A stretch of DNA of 28,679 bases from an uncultured Alphaproteobacteria bacterium (GCA_903939555.1 CAJAHV010000144.1:1-28679); one strand, 5' to 3'; positions 1-7,074 are shown, counted from the stretch's first letter. Numbers and translations: made by a program. The notes: generated from the sequence alone by a model not told the origin.

Positions 1-126
1 CCCCCCGTTTTGCTCAGATGGGACCCACGCTTCCTTCCTACATACTGATCTGCTCGTTGGATGGTGGTGTTTCAGGCGCAACGATGATGGTAGTGCCTCG
101 ATCAGTCCCCGACAGGCTCACCCCGC

Positions 127-274
127 ATGGCTCGCTCCATATACTACCTCCCCGGTTCCTGCGGCCGACTTGAGGCTGGGCTGGGTCAGGCTTTGCTAAG
201 TCGCGGGTATAAGGTCGGCGGACGCGAATCTGTTGGTGACTTTCAGCGCCTGAGGTTTGATGAACGGGTCGGGC
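127..274 (+). pseudogene. 5' fragment of an unrecognised gene, truncated by the IS3 element
   Basis: An open frame begins at ATG 127 and reads MARSIYYLPGSCGRLEAGLG before continuing for about 30 more residues. It crosses the left end of the insertion sequence at 275 and stops inside it at 289-291. The residues look like genuine protein (hydrophobic YYLPG strand, GRLEAGLGQALLSRGY helix, then GRESVGDFQ), but I cannot name the family and there is no convincing ribosome binding site. The frame does not continue on the right side of the insertion sequence, so the rest of the gene has been lost or moved. It could also be a chance open frame. Confidence 0.4.
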
Positions 275-300
275 TGGACTTGCCCCTATAAAGTGGAGAG
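275..300 (+). repeat. Left terminal inverted repeat of the IS3 element
   Basis: The sequence begins TGGACTTGCCCCTATAAAGT and pairs with the reverse complement of 1498-1523, with 24 of 26 positions identical. It ends in TG/CA as IS3 ends do, and lies 26 bases before the orfA start codon. Confidence 0.9.
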
Positions 301-326
301 TTTCCTTCCGATGAAAGGTGAACTCG

Positions 327-620
327 ATGAGCAAGCAGAAGGGTTTTACGAAAGAGTTTGAGGACGAGGCGGTGCGTTTGGCGCTGACCAGTGGGCGGAC
401 GCGGCGCGAGTTGGCCGAGAACCTGGGCGTCGGGCTGTCGACGCTGACACGGTGGATCGGCCGGCGCCGCGACCGTGAGATTGATTTTCCCGACAAGGCG
501 CGAACAGAAGATGCTGCCGAGGAGTTGAAGCGGCTGCGCCGCGAGAACGCCATCCTCCGGCAGGAACGCGACATCCTGAAGCGTGCCACCGCTTTTTTCG
601 CCAAGGAGGGAAGTCGATGA
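327..620 (+). CDS. IS3-family transposase OrfA (helix-turn-helix subunit)
   Basis: A 97-residue basic protein that binds the ends of the insertion sequence. Residues 1-50 carry the IS3 OrfA helix-turn-helix (TRRELAENLGVGLSTLTRWI). A leucine-zipper-like heptad region follows (ELKRLRRENAILRQERDILK) and ends at KRATAFFAKE, the usual C-terminal motif. I chose ATG 327 because AAAGGTGA lies seven bases upstream; a GTG at 318 is a weaker in-frame alternative. The stop codon overlaps the orfB start in ATGA. A T-TTT-TTC slippery heptamer near the 3' end should make an OrfAB fusion by -1 frameshifting. Confidence 0.93.
   Translation: MSKQKGFTKEFEDEAVRLALTSGRTRRELAENLGVGLSTLTRWIGRRRDREIDFPDKARTEDAAEELKRLRRENAILRQERDILKRATAFFAKEGSR
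593..599 (+). promoter_or_regulatory. Programmed -1 frameshift heptamer TTTTTTC of the IS3 element
   Basis: In the orfA frame the bases read gcT TTT TTC, which fits the X-XXY-YYZ slippery pattern. OrfB is in the -1 frame relative to OrfA (starts 327 and 617), so slippage here would create the OrfAB transposase. AAGGAGGG at 603-610 is placed to help orfB initiation at 617. The role is known for the family; the site itself is seen in the sequence. Confidence 0.75.
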
Positions 621-1489
621 GGTTTGCGCTCATCGATCAGGCGAAAGAGCAGTTCCCCGTCCAGCGCCTGTGCAGCGTTCTCGGCGTCAGCCAGAGCGGC
701 TACTTCGCTTGGAAGGATCGCCCGGCATGTCGGCGCCAGCGCGACGATCTGGTGCTGCTGGCACATGCCCGATCAGCGTTCGCGCTGTCGAACGGAGCCT
801 ATGGCAGCCCGCGGATGACGCGGGAGTTGCAGGAGCTGACAGCGCATTGGGGCTTCGCCATTGGCCGGCGACGAACCGCCCGCCTGATGCGCGAGAACGA
901 CATCAAGGCGCGCCAGAAGCGCCGGTTCAAGCGCACCACCGACAGTGAGCACAGTTGGCCGGTCGCACCCAACATCATCGACCAGGACTTTGCCGCCGAC
1001 GGCCCCAACCAGAAATGGGGCGTCGATATCTCGTATGTGTGGACGCGGGAGGGATGGCTTTATCTGGCCGTTGTCCTCGACCTGTTCTCGCGCCGCGTCG
1101 TTGGCTGGTCTGTTGGCGATCGCCTGCATCGCAAGCTGGCGATCGCTGCCTTGCAGACAGCTCTCACCATGCGGCGTCCGCCCGAGGGGCTGATCCACCA
1201 CTCCGATCGCAGCAGCCAATATTGCTCCGTGGATTACCAGGCCACGCTACGACGCCACGGCATCCGGATCTCGATGTCGGGCAAGGGCAACTGCTACGAC
1301 AATGCGATGGTCGAGACGTTCTTCAAGACGCTGAAATCCGAACTGGTCTGGCGAACAAGCTTCTTCACCCGCGCCGATGCCGAGCGGGACATTGCCCGAT
1401 ACATCGACGGCTTCTACAACCCCGTTCGGCGCCATTCCGCGCTCGACTACCTCAGCCCCGCACAGTTCGAAAAACAGGCGCTCAGTTGA
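617..1489 (+). CDS. IS3-family transposase OrfB (DDE catalytic subunit)
   Basis: A 290-residue integrase-core transposase that cuts and joins DNA at the element ends. The N-terminal HTH_21-type part (GAYGSPRMTREL, about residues 60-70) is followed by the RNase H-like core. The catalytic residues are visible: Asp137 in WGVDISYV, Asp197 in HHSDRSSQY and Glu233 in NAMVETFF, with the D-35-E spacing of the family. Most relatives read HHSDRGSQY, so the Gly-to-Ser change next to Asp197 is a small oddity. The frame is intact to the stop at 1487-1489. The start ATG overlaps the orfA stop and has AAGGAGGG upstream. The element is probably still active or was so until recently. Confidence 0.95.
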   Translation: MRFALIDQAKEQFPVQRLCSVLGVSQSGYFAWKDRPACRRQRDDLVLLAHARSAFALSNGAYGSPRMTRELQELTAHWGFAIGRRRTARLMRENDIKARQKRRFKRTTDSEHSWPVAPNIIDQDFAADGPNQKWGVDISYVWTREGWLYLAVVLDLFSRRVVGWSVGDRLHRKLAIAALQTALTMRRPPEGLIHHSDRSSQYCSVDYQATLRRHGIRISMSGKGNCYDNAMVETFFKTLKSELVWRTSFFTRADAERDIARYIDGFYNPVRRHSALDYLSPAQFEKQALS

Positions 1490-1497
1490 GGCAATGC

Positions 1498-1523
1498 CTC
1501 TCCACTTTATCGGGACAAGTCCA
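1498..1523 (-). repeat. Right terminal inverted repeat of the IS3 element
   Basis: The plus strand ends ATCGGGACAAGTCCA and matches the left repeat in reverse complement, with two mismatches. It begins eight bases after the orfB stop codon. Confidence 0.9.
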
Positions 1524-1567
1524 GTCGTCGGCCGGCTGCTGCGCCGACCCGAACCGTAGCCGCCCAT
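1524..1567 (-). pseudogene. N-terminal stub of an MGGYGSGR-type protein, cut by the IS3 element
   Basis: On the minus strand an ATG at 1567 opens MGGYGSGRRSSRPTT, which runs into the right end of the insertion sequence. MGGYGSGR is, from memory, the characteristic start of a family of uncharacterised bacterial proteins often met near mobile DNA. The three frames of the left flank (274 and below, minus strand) do not continue it. Only this 15-residue stub remains here. Confidence 0.5.
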
Positions 1568-1683
1568 GATGGAACCCCACGTTAATCGAAAACCCCTGCT
1601 CAAATAGCGGGCTTGATCGTTTTTGTCGATAAGTAGTGCAGGCGATACCGCCCAGAGGGCGCTGACGGTGCATCCGGTCGCCC

Positions 1684-2070
1684 TCAGCTGGTATGGGCGA
1701 TGACGTCGATCTCGATCAGCAGATCGGGCAGCGCCAAGCTCTTCACCTCGACTATGGTATCGGCCGGATAGGGCGGGGTGAAATATTTCCGTCGAGCTTC
1801 CACGATGGCAGGAAAATTGGCCATGTCAGTCATGTAGATCGTCACCTTGACGATGCGGCTGCGGTCACTGCCGCCGGCAGCCAGCACCCTGTCGATATTG
1901 GCCATCGTCTGCACAAGCTGGGCATCGAAATCACCCGCACCGTTCAATTCGCCATGCTCGTTGATAGCTGCCTGCCCGGAGAGGAACAGCAGGTTACCAA
2001 CCTGCCAGCCCGGCGCGATGGCATAAGGCTGGAGCGGATCGGGGCTCATGCTGATCACTTTGACGGTCAT
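1684..2070 (-). CDS. RidA/YjgF/YER057c-family protein, atypical active site
   Basis: A 128-residue member of the trimeric RidA fold, whose archetype deaminates reactive enamine/imine intermediates. The family frame is clear: VGNLLFLSGQAAINEHGE near residues 27-44, TMANIDRVLAAGGSDRSRIVKVTIYMTD in the middle, and LLIEIDVIAH at the end. The arginine that binds substrate carboxylate in archetypal RidA and in RutC (P-A-R-x-x-V/I) is Asp here, in YPADTIVEV. This protein is therefore probably not a standard imine deaminase and belongs to one of the divergent Rid subfamilies. ATG 2070 is chosen over GTG 2076 because GGGGAGA sits eight bases upstream. The catabolic genes to its right are on the same strand but separated from it by two gene remnants. 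Confidence 0.88.
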   Translation of the reverse strand: MTVKVISMSPDPLQPYAIAPGWQVGNLLFLSGQAAINEHGELNGAGDFDAQLVQTMANIDRVLAAGGSDRSRIVKVTIYMTDMANFPAIVEARRKYFTPPYPADTIVEVKSLALPDLLIEIDVIAHTS

Positions 2071-2154
2071 GCTCACTGTCTCCCCAGCCGGCGGATCAGC
2101 CTTGAAGTGTCGCCGCGCCGACCACCCATTTCCTGCACTTTGGCATAAAAACTG

Positions 2155-2466
2155 TCAACGCCGGTCGGATTCCAGACCAGCGTGGCGGTGTACAAGCAGA
2201 CCATTTTCAACGCAGCACAGTTGTTTGCAATTGGAAATCGGTTTCGGCGAGGGGGCTAGCCCTGTGTAGTTTCGCCGGTATCGAGGTTGATGGCGGCGGC
2301 CGGCAGGTTCCCAGAGGCGGTAGCTGTAGCCGTTCATGGTGAGGATGCTGACGTGATGGGTCAACCTGCCCAGCAGCGCGCCGGTGATCCGCTCGGAGCC
2401 GAGAATCTGGGTCCAGTCCTCGAACGGCAGATCCGAGGTGACGATGATCGAGCCGCGTTCGCAGCT
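2155..2466 (-). pseudogene. C-terminal remnant of an IS21-family istB ATPase gene
   Basis: Read on the minus strand from about 2463, the frame gives ERGSIIVTSDLPFEDWTQIL, then GSERITGALLGRLTHHVSIL and MNGYSYRL. This is the conserved C-terminal end of IS21-type IstB helper ATPases. The Walker motifs and the whole istA transposase are missing. The frame begins at a stop codon, so it cannot be translated as a normal protein. The tail after MNGYSYRL runs on to a stop near 2155 without family likeness. The upstream edge abuts a dehydrogenase remnant at about 2466, which marks a recombination junction. Confidence 0.8.
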
Positions 2467-2468
2467 CT

Positions 2469-2739
2469 AGTGGCAGCGCCGAGTTCGCGCGGCTGGACGT
2501 GACGGACATTGCCGCATGCACCGCCGTGATCGCCGGCGCAGTCGTAGGCTGCGACGATCATTAGCATTACTCTGCCGCCAAGGCGGGCATCATCCGGGCG
2601 GTGAAGGGCGTGCCGCTCAGGCAGATCGGCCAGGCATCCGAAACCGCCGAGGTGCTGGCCTACCTCGTGTCGGACAAGGCTAGTTACCTCACGGAGCAGA
2701 AACTCGTGATCGATGGCGGACTGACGGTGGGGCTCTCGG
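2469..2739 (+). pseudogene. Collapsed short-chain dehydrogenase/reductase (SDR) remnant
   Basis: One plus-strand frame holds three separate pieces of an SDR enzyme in the right order. They are AEFARLDVTDIAACTAVIAG (the LDVTD loop near residue 60 of a typical SDR), YSAAKAGI (the catalytic YxxxK) and VPLRQIGQASETAEVLAYLV with SDKASYLTEQKLVIDGGLTV (the C-terminal end). About 80 residues are missing before the YxxxK motif and about 30 after it. An in-frame TAG lies at 2562-2564. The N-terminal Rossmann GxxxGxG part is absent, cut off by the istB remnant. It was probably once a pathway dehydrogenase. All three pieces being in frame suggests successive in-frame deletions. Confidence 0.72.
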
Positions 2740-2751
2740 GGCCCGCCCGCC

Positions 2752-3780
2752 TCACTCGCAGCCGCAGCGCTTCCAGCTGCCGCGGAACTTGGAGGCTGTG
2801 CCGCGCCCGCCAGGACGGTAAGGTATCTGCAGGCCGCTTTCGCCATCGCCCCATGGGTTGCTGTCCCCCTCCTTGCGCCAGGATTGATAGGCGGCGGATT
2901 CTTCCTGGATCGCCTTGAGCGGATGGTCAGGCCAATCGACATGCTGGGTCGGCACATCCCAGCGCGCATCATCAAGATAGGCACCGACGATCTTTTCCAC
3001 CTCGGGGTAATCGCGCGGTGGCCATGGATAGCCCATCGGCGCATCGGTGTGGACGAGGATGAGCGCGCCACTGCGCGAGGCGAAGGGCGCATGGTAGAAC
3101 TCCTGCGGATGCACCACCACGCTGCCGATGCCCATTTGGCCTTCGTTAAGCAGGAAGCAATCTCCCTGTAGCAGGATGATTTCCTCGAAGCACTCATGGT
3201 GCACATGCTCCTTGGGTGCCACCATGCCCGGCTCAATGTACTGGAAGCGGAAATATCCGCCCGGCCCGCCATCAAAGCCCTCATCGGTGGGGTGCGGCAC
3301 GGGATCGGGCTTGCGGAGAGACTTGTGCATCACGCCATGGCCGCCGGGCACGCTGTTTACCCAAGTCTCGGCATGCGGCTTGATGGTGCGGTTGCGAGTA
3401 TAGGGGTAGGGGAAGCACGGCAGGTTCGGGTTCCACAGCGCCAGCGCCAGCGCGCCCTTGCGCGAGAAAAGTTCGCCACCGCCACACAGCTGCGGTACAT
3501 GGATATAGCCCGAGCCGCCGACCTCCTGGTGCTCAGTGCTGCCATCATCAAGGGACAGCGAGCCGCTCCACAGGAAGAACTCCAGCGAGCCGAGAGCGGC
3601 ATCGGTGCGCGCCCGCCAGCCGGCCGGAATCTCCACCACCCATGTGGAAGCGCCGCTGCGGGGATCATGGCTCATCAGCGCGCCTACCAGCCCCCCGATG
3701 GGCGCCGGGGCGTCGAGCCTGCTGCGGTTCAGCGCTAGCAGGTTATAGAATCCAGGGTCTTCGCGGTTGACATTGTGCAT
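2752..3780 (-). CDS. Bicupin domain protein
   Basis: A 342-residue cytoplasmic protein with two cupin-like halves and no signal peptide. The C-terminal cupin is the clearer one. It has HVHHECFEEIILLQGDCFLL (His, His and Glu in metal-ligand positions) followed by VVHPQEFYHAPF, which supplies the last His. The N-terminal half has WVVEIPAGWRARTDAALGSL and FFLWSGSLSL, a cupin strand pattern without an obvious full ligand set. Cupins of this kind may be dioxygenases, isomerases or sugar/acid-binding proteins, so the activity is open. The start ATG has GGGAGAGA seven bases upstream. It is the last intact gene of the long minus-strand run, 37 bases after the preceding stop. An SDR remnant on the opposite strand ends just beyond its stop. 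Confidence 0.85.
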   Translation of the reverse strand: MHNVNREDPGFYNLLALNRSRLDAPAPIGGLVGALMSHDPRSGASTWVVEIPAGWRARTDAALGSLEFFLWSGSLSLDDGSTEHQEVGGSGYIHVPQLCGGGELFSRKGALALALWNPNLPCFPYPYTRNRTIKPHAETWVNSVPGGHGVMHKSLRKPDPVPHPTDEGFDGGPGGYFRFQYIEPGMVAPKEHVHHECFEEIILLQGDCFLLNEGQMGIGSVVVHPQEFYHAPFASRSGALILVHTDAPMGYPWPPRDYPEVEKIVGAYLDDARWDVPTQHVDWPDHPLKAIQEESAAYQSWRKEGDSNPWGDGESGLQIPYRPGGRGTASKFRGSWKRCGCE

Positions 3781-3817
3781 CGTGTCTCTCCCAAGGTGGC
3801 AAGCAGCTTGCAGGCTC

Positions 3818-4369
3818 TCAGAGGCCCGGTGCTGCGATGATTGTGCCGGTCAGGCTTTCAGCCGAGCCACTAGCGGCCACGGCAGCGGCACCAAAGGCAA
3901 ACTCGTAGAACGGCGTCGCGCTGGTGCCTACCATCGGCTGCTCGACCTCCCAGACCGCGCCGTCAAAGCGCGGGGTCGCCGAGGCAGCCCCGGCAATTCG
4001 CACGCCGCCCGGCTCGAACATGCTCTGGCCGCTCAGCCGCTTCAACCGATAGCTGTTGTAGTTTACCGAGAGGTCTGCGGCCTTGGGGTCGATGCCCCAT
4101 TTTTCCGTCCAGCCGCCGGCGAATTCGATCACGGCGTGGTTTGTCCACACGGCATCGGCCAGCACCGGGTCGAGATACATGAAATCAAAATGCGTGAAGG
4201 CACCGGAGGCCGGGTTCGTCACCTTCCAGTTCGAGTAATGCAGAATGCCCGGCACACTGTTGAAGAACGGCGCATCCACGTCGCGAAGCCACTGTTCATA
4301 GCCGCGCGCACCGGAGTCGGCGCGCGGCGTATAGGGCAGGAATACCATGATATCGGTGACAAGTTGCAT
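3818..4369 (-). CDS. Unrecognised 183-residue protein, possible dimeric alpha/beta barrel
   Basis: I do not recognise this protein with certainty. The N-terminal half reads like an EthD or ferredoxin-like dimeric barrel: LVTDIMVFLPYTP, then the helix GARGYEQWLRDVDAPFFNSV, then PGILHYSNWKVTNP and THFDFMYLD. The second half contains WTEKWGIDP and a Gly/Ala-rich tail. It has no signal peptide and no transmembrane segment. ATG 4369 is chosen because AAGAAGGA lies about seven bases upstream; TTG 4387 is a less likely in-frame start. It begins 14 bases after the hydrolase stop and is surely cotranscribed with it. A small cofactor-free oxygenase or isomerase would fit the fold, but that is inference. 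Confidence 0.75.
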   Translation of the reverse strand: MQLVTDIMVFLPYTPRADSGARGYEQWLRDVDAPFFNSVPGILHYSNWKVTNPASGAFTHFDFMYLDPVLADAVWTNHAVIEFAGGWTEKWGIDPKAADLSVNYNSYRLKRLSGQSMFEPGGVRIAGAASATPRFDGAVWEVEQPMVGTSATPFYEFAFGAAAVAASGSAESLTGTIIAAPGL

Positions 4370-4383
4370 TGCTTGATCCTTCT

Positions 4384-5169
4384 TCAAAGCCCGGCGATGA
4401 AATCAGCGAGTCCGGTCGCAACGCCCTGCGGATCCCGATCCGGCTGGAAATCGGCGCCGCCGACGATAGATTGCGTCGCATCAGGGCGCATTTCGCAAGC
4501 CCGTTCGAACAGCGGCCACAACACGTCGTCGCGGGAACACATGATGTGCAGCGGCACGTCGAGCCTGAGAAAAAAACCTTCGACGTCCTGGTCCCACACG
4601 GCATTGAAGGCCATTGGCATGGTGCGATGGCCTATCAAGTGATCGACCAATTCACGACGGTGCAATTCCAGGTCGTGGCCGGCGCCGATCATATTCAGAT
4701 AATCCCAGGCGGTCTGCAGGAATGCGCCGCTGCGCTCCACCTTAAATGGTTCGACGAAGATTTTACGATACTCGGCCTTCTCGACATCATTGACGAGAAC
4801 CGGTCCGATCAGGGTCAGCGACAGCAGCCGGCCAGGGTGACGCGAAGGCATCTCGATCGCCGCGCAACCGCCGGTATGGTGACCGCAGACATGAAAGCGA
4901 TCGATGCCCAGGTCGGAAATCGCTTCCATCAGCCTATCGCAGACATAGCTCAGGTCAGGGATGGTGTCGGGCTGATAGCTTTGTCCAAAACCCGGCGAAT
5001 CGAAAGACAGGCAGCGATAACGATCCGCCAGCTGTTTCATGACCTTTTCAAACATCACACCCGACGATGCCGTCTGGTGGTAAAAGGCGATGACCGGGGC
5101 ATCGATTGGCCCGGCTTCGCGCAGATGAACCTGGCCATCCCGGCAATTGGCATAGCGCCGGGTGATCAT
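4384..5169 (-). CDS. Alpha/beta-hydrolase-fold protein with non-canonical active site (copy 1)
   Basis: A 261-residue alpha/beta-hydrolase fold protein. Strand beta3 gives VIAFYHQTASSG (HQ in place of the usual HG oxyanion motif), and CLSFDSPGFGQS follows. The nucleophile elbow reads CGHHTGG at residues 95-101, so His98 sits where Ser, Cys or Asp is expected. The acid is probably Asp in SRDDVL. The usual C-terminal catalytic His (GxGH) is absent: the matching stretch reads GADFQPD. This looks like a distinct HQT/GHHTG subfamily that may be a lyase or a cofactor-free enzyme rather than an esterase. A paralogue lies at 15295-16095. The start overlaps the stop of the small protein upstream in ATGA, so the two are translationally coupled. 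Confidence 0.88.
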   Translation of the reverse strand: MITRRYANCRDGQVHLREAGPIDAPVIAFYHQTASSGVMFEKVMKQLADRYRCLSFDSPGFGQSYQPDTIPDLSYVCDRLMEAISDLGIDRFHVCGHHTGGCAAIEMPSRHPGRLLSLTLIGPVLVNDVEKAEYRKIFVEPFKVERSGAFLQTAWDYLNMIGAGHDLELHRRELVDHLIGHRTMPMAFNAVWDQDVEGFFLRLDVPLHIMCSRDDVLWPLFERACEMRPDATQSIVGGADFQPDRDPQGVATGLADFIAGL

Positions 5170-5525
5170 TCGCCCTTCTCCACCAGTTCGATCGCTGCAC
5201 TGTAAGATTGGGTCTCGGTCGCGCGCTTTTCCAGTTCCTCGCGTTCCTGGTGCACAACGCGCAATACGGTATCGAGATAGCGCTCGCGCCAGGCATCGCG
5301 TTCGGCACGGATCGCTGCGTCGGGAACAAAAGCGTCGATGGCGGCGCGGCTCAGCGGCTTGCCGGATTCGAACAGCCGCTCGATGCTGTCTATGCGGTCG
5401 CGCAGCACCGCGACTTCGCCCGCCAGCGCTAGGGTGATCGACAGGTTCTTGTCGACCGCCGCATCCTCGAAATATTGTGGCCGCTCGCCGCGGGCCTTTT
5501 TTTGCAGCGTGACATCGTCAGCCAT
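5166..5525 (-). CDS. Small helical protein of unknown function
   Basis: A 119-residue, highly charged and mostly helical protein. It has a predicted coiled-coil-like stretch around NLSITLALAGEVAVLRDRID to SIERLFESG and a second helix, AERDAWRERYLDTVLRVVHQ to EREELEKR. There are no cysteines, signal peptide or membrane segment. I do not recognise the family. Its place between the methyltransferase (36 bases upstream) and the hydrolase (4-base ATGA overlap) suggests a small accessory subunit of one of these. It could also help oligomerisation. ATG 5525 has AAGGA about eleven bases upstream, a rather long spacing. Confidence 0.78.
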   Translation of the reverse strand: MADDVTLQKKARGERPQYFEDAAVDKNLSITLALAGEVAVLRDRIDSIERLFESGKPLSRAAIDAFVPDAAIRAERDAWRERYLDTVLRVVHQEREELEKRATETQSYSAAIELVEKGE

Positions 5526-5561
5526 GATCGTTCTTGTCCTTGCCTGCAGAGAACCGCTCGG

Positions 5562-6734
5562 TCATTTTCGCGCTCCCCAGAGCCACCAGGCGCCACCACC
5601 GCCAAAGTCACCGGCCTGGAAAACATTGGTCCGCTTGGCCTCCGCCGCATCGAAGGCGCTCGGCTCATAGGCTTCGAACGCCTTGGCCGGATCAAAGCCA
5701 GTCGCGGCGGCAATTTCGGCAGCGACGATCTCGTGCGAGGCGCCCCAATAAGGCTCGTTATTATTGCGCGTGTCCCAGTCGAGCATAAAGGCGTCATAGG
5801 CCGACAAATCGCGATATGGCGGCGTTTCGGCATGGATAACGATACCGCCATCGGCCAGCAGGCGGTGGCATTCGCGCATTATCGCACGCATCGCGGCATT
5901 GCTGGTCTCATGCACCAGAATATGGCTAACGATCAGGTCAAACGAGCCGTCGGCAAAATCGGTCGCCTCGGCATTCTGCTGGCTGAAATGCACAGTCTTG
6001 CCCAGCGACTGGGCACGTGCATGGGCATAGCGCAGCACAGGCGCGCCGACATCGATCCCATGCATCTCGGCACCCGGCCAAGCATCGCAATAGCTCAGTG
6101 TCGAATGACCGACGGTGCAGCCCATGTCGAGGATGCGCCGGGGCCGGAAAGCGGGGACGTTCTCCTGAAGCCAGGCGATTGTGGTGTCGCCGATGTCGGA
6201 ATTGAGTGGGCCCATGCGACCCATGGCATAGATATAGACGGCACTATCGTAGACGGCGCCGTTAGCGACGTCGTCGGCGGTGAATTCGGTGTGATAGCCG
6301 CCCGGCATGCAGTGGATATCGACGCTTCTGTGATAGCGTGGGATTTCTAGCTGGGGGTCGAGGCGCAGTGTACCTTGCTCTGTCATAGCCTTGGCGGTGG
6401 CGACAAGCGCCGGCAGTTGGCGCTCGACCGGGATCTGCACCGATTTCCACATCATCTCCTGGCTGTTGCGCTGCAACGAACTCCAGAAGGCAAAATATGG
6501 TTCGTTGGCCATCGCCTTGCGGATCTCCGCATAGGTTGCAGGATCGCGGCCATGTGCCCGTGCATAGGCTGGCCGGGCGCGGGCTTCGAAGGCACCCTTG
6601 TTACCGGGCGACACCTTAGCGGCGAGGTGAAACTTTAGGCTCTTGACGAATTCCTGCCGGGAAAATTCGTCAGATGTCGTCTCCGGCAGGATACCGTGGC
6701 GCTGCTGAACGTTGCGATCGAGTTCGATTTCCAT
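5562..6734 (-). CDS. Class I SAM-dependent methyltransferase-like protein with long N-terminal extension
   Basis: A 390-residue protein. The C-terminal part is a class I methyltransferase domain: motif I RILDMGCTVGHST at about residues 200-212, the acidic end of beta2 in MHGIDVG, VHFSQQNAEATDFADGSFDL, and HRLLADGGIVIHAE for motif III. About 180 residues precede motif I, with helical stretches such as EIRKAMANEPYFAFWSSLQR. They do not look like a second methyltransferase domain and may bind the substrate. The family acts on small molecules, often transferring methyl to O, N or C. The target here is not visible. ATG 6734 has GAAGG ten bases upstream. The gene lies 36 bases before the small helical protein and 21 bases after the small HTH frame. 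Confidence 0.88.
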   Translation of the reverse strand: MEIELDRNVQQRHGILPETTSDEFSRQEFVKSLKFHLAAKVSPGNKGAFEARARPAYARAHGRDPATYAEIRKAMANEPYFAFWSSLQRNSQEMMWKSVQIPVERQLPALVATAKAMTEQGTLRLDPQLEIPRYHRSVDIHCMPGGYHTEFTADDVANGAVYDSAVYIYAMGRMGPLNSDIGDTTIAWLQENVPAFRPRRILDMGCTVGHSTLSYCDAWPGAEMHGIDVGAPVLRYAHARAQSLGKTVHFSQQNAEATDFADGSFDLIVSHILVHETSNAAMRAIMRECHRLLADGGIVIHAETPPYRDLSAYDAFMLDWDTRNNNEPYWGASHEIVAAEIAAATGFDPAKAFEAYEPSAFDAAEAKRTNVFQAGDFGGGGAWWLWGARK

Positions 6735-6755
6735 GACAGTTCTACCTTCGGGAGT

Positions 6756-7010
6756 TCAGGTTCGATACGAATCGATGCGCGCTGCCCGCTCGCGTGCAGA
6801 AACGATCTGCGCGGCGTCGCGGAGCGATTCACGCATCCGCCACGCCGTGCGATGGCTGACCCCGCATTCGGCGCACAGGGTGCGAAGCAGGACCTTGCCG
6901 GCTTCGCGGTCGAACAGCACCGCCGCCTGCCACCAGACCGTTTGGCGAATCTTGGTGCCGCGCGGCGGCCTGCCGCCCGGCATTGCAGCTATCAGCCGTT
7001 CGGCTGTCAT
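6756..7010 (-). CDS. Small helix-turn-helix protein
   Basis: An 84-residue basic protein with a likely helix-turn-helix in LRTLCAECGVSHRTAWRMRE, about residues 42-61. It is preceded by a Gly/Pro/Arg stretch (MPGGRPPRGTK) that could contact the DNA backbone. The motif also resembles the DNA-binding part of some transposases, so an IS remnant is possible. No metal-binding set of four cysteines is seen. The ATG lies in an ATGA overlap with a 14-codon frame that has its own ribosome binding site, which would allow coupled translation. The protein sits inside the minus-strand operon and could be a local regulator. Confidence 0.5.
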   Translation of the reverse strand: MTAERLIAAMPGGRPPRGTKIRQTVWWQAAVLFDREAGKVLLRTLCAECGVSHRTAWRMRESLRDAAQIVSARERAARIDSYRT

Positions 7011-7051
7011 GCTTCAACCGACGGCGACAGATATGACGCGATACGGAACAT
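7007..7051 (-). CDS. Putative 14-residue leader peptide coupled to the HTH gene
   Basis: The minus strand carries GGGAGCAGGAAA directly before ATG 7051, followed by 14 codons (MFRIASYLSPSVEA) and TGA. That TGA overlaps the ATG of the HTH frame in ATGA. The strong ribosome binding site here, and the weak one for the HTH gene itself, suggest translational coupling. The peptide has no run of one amino acid, so attenuation by a single tRNA is not indicated. It may equally be chance. Confidence 0.3.
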   Translation of the reverse strand: MFRIASYLSPSVEA

Positions 7052-7074
7052 TTTCCTGCTCCCTTGCCCCTGCG

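Larger units (their letters stand above)
275..1523 (+). mobile_element. Complete IS3-family insertion sequence
   Basis: A 1249-bp element with two overlapping transposase frames lies between imperfect 26-bp terminal inverted repeats that start with TGGACTTG and end with CAAGTCCA. The repeats differ at only two positions. The size, the two-frame layout with orfB in the -1 frame, and the DDE residues are all typical of IS3. The bases outside the two ends do not form a clear 3-4 bp target duplication. The left flank and the right flank also carry parts of two unrelated genes on opposite strands. That suggests a deletion or recombination next to the element rather than a simple insertion. Confidence 0.93.

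Noticed and set aside
6756..7010. A full IS1595-type transposase
   Set aside because: Only an HTH-like stretch is present. The zinc-ribbon cysteines and the catalytic domain are not found in the flanks.
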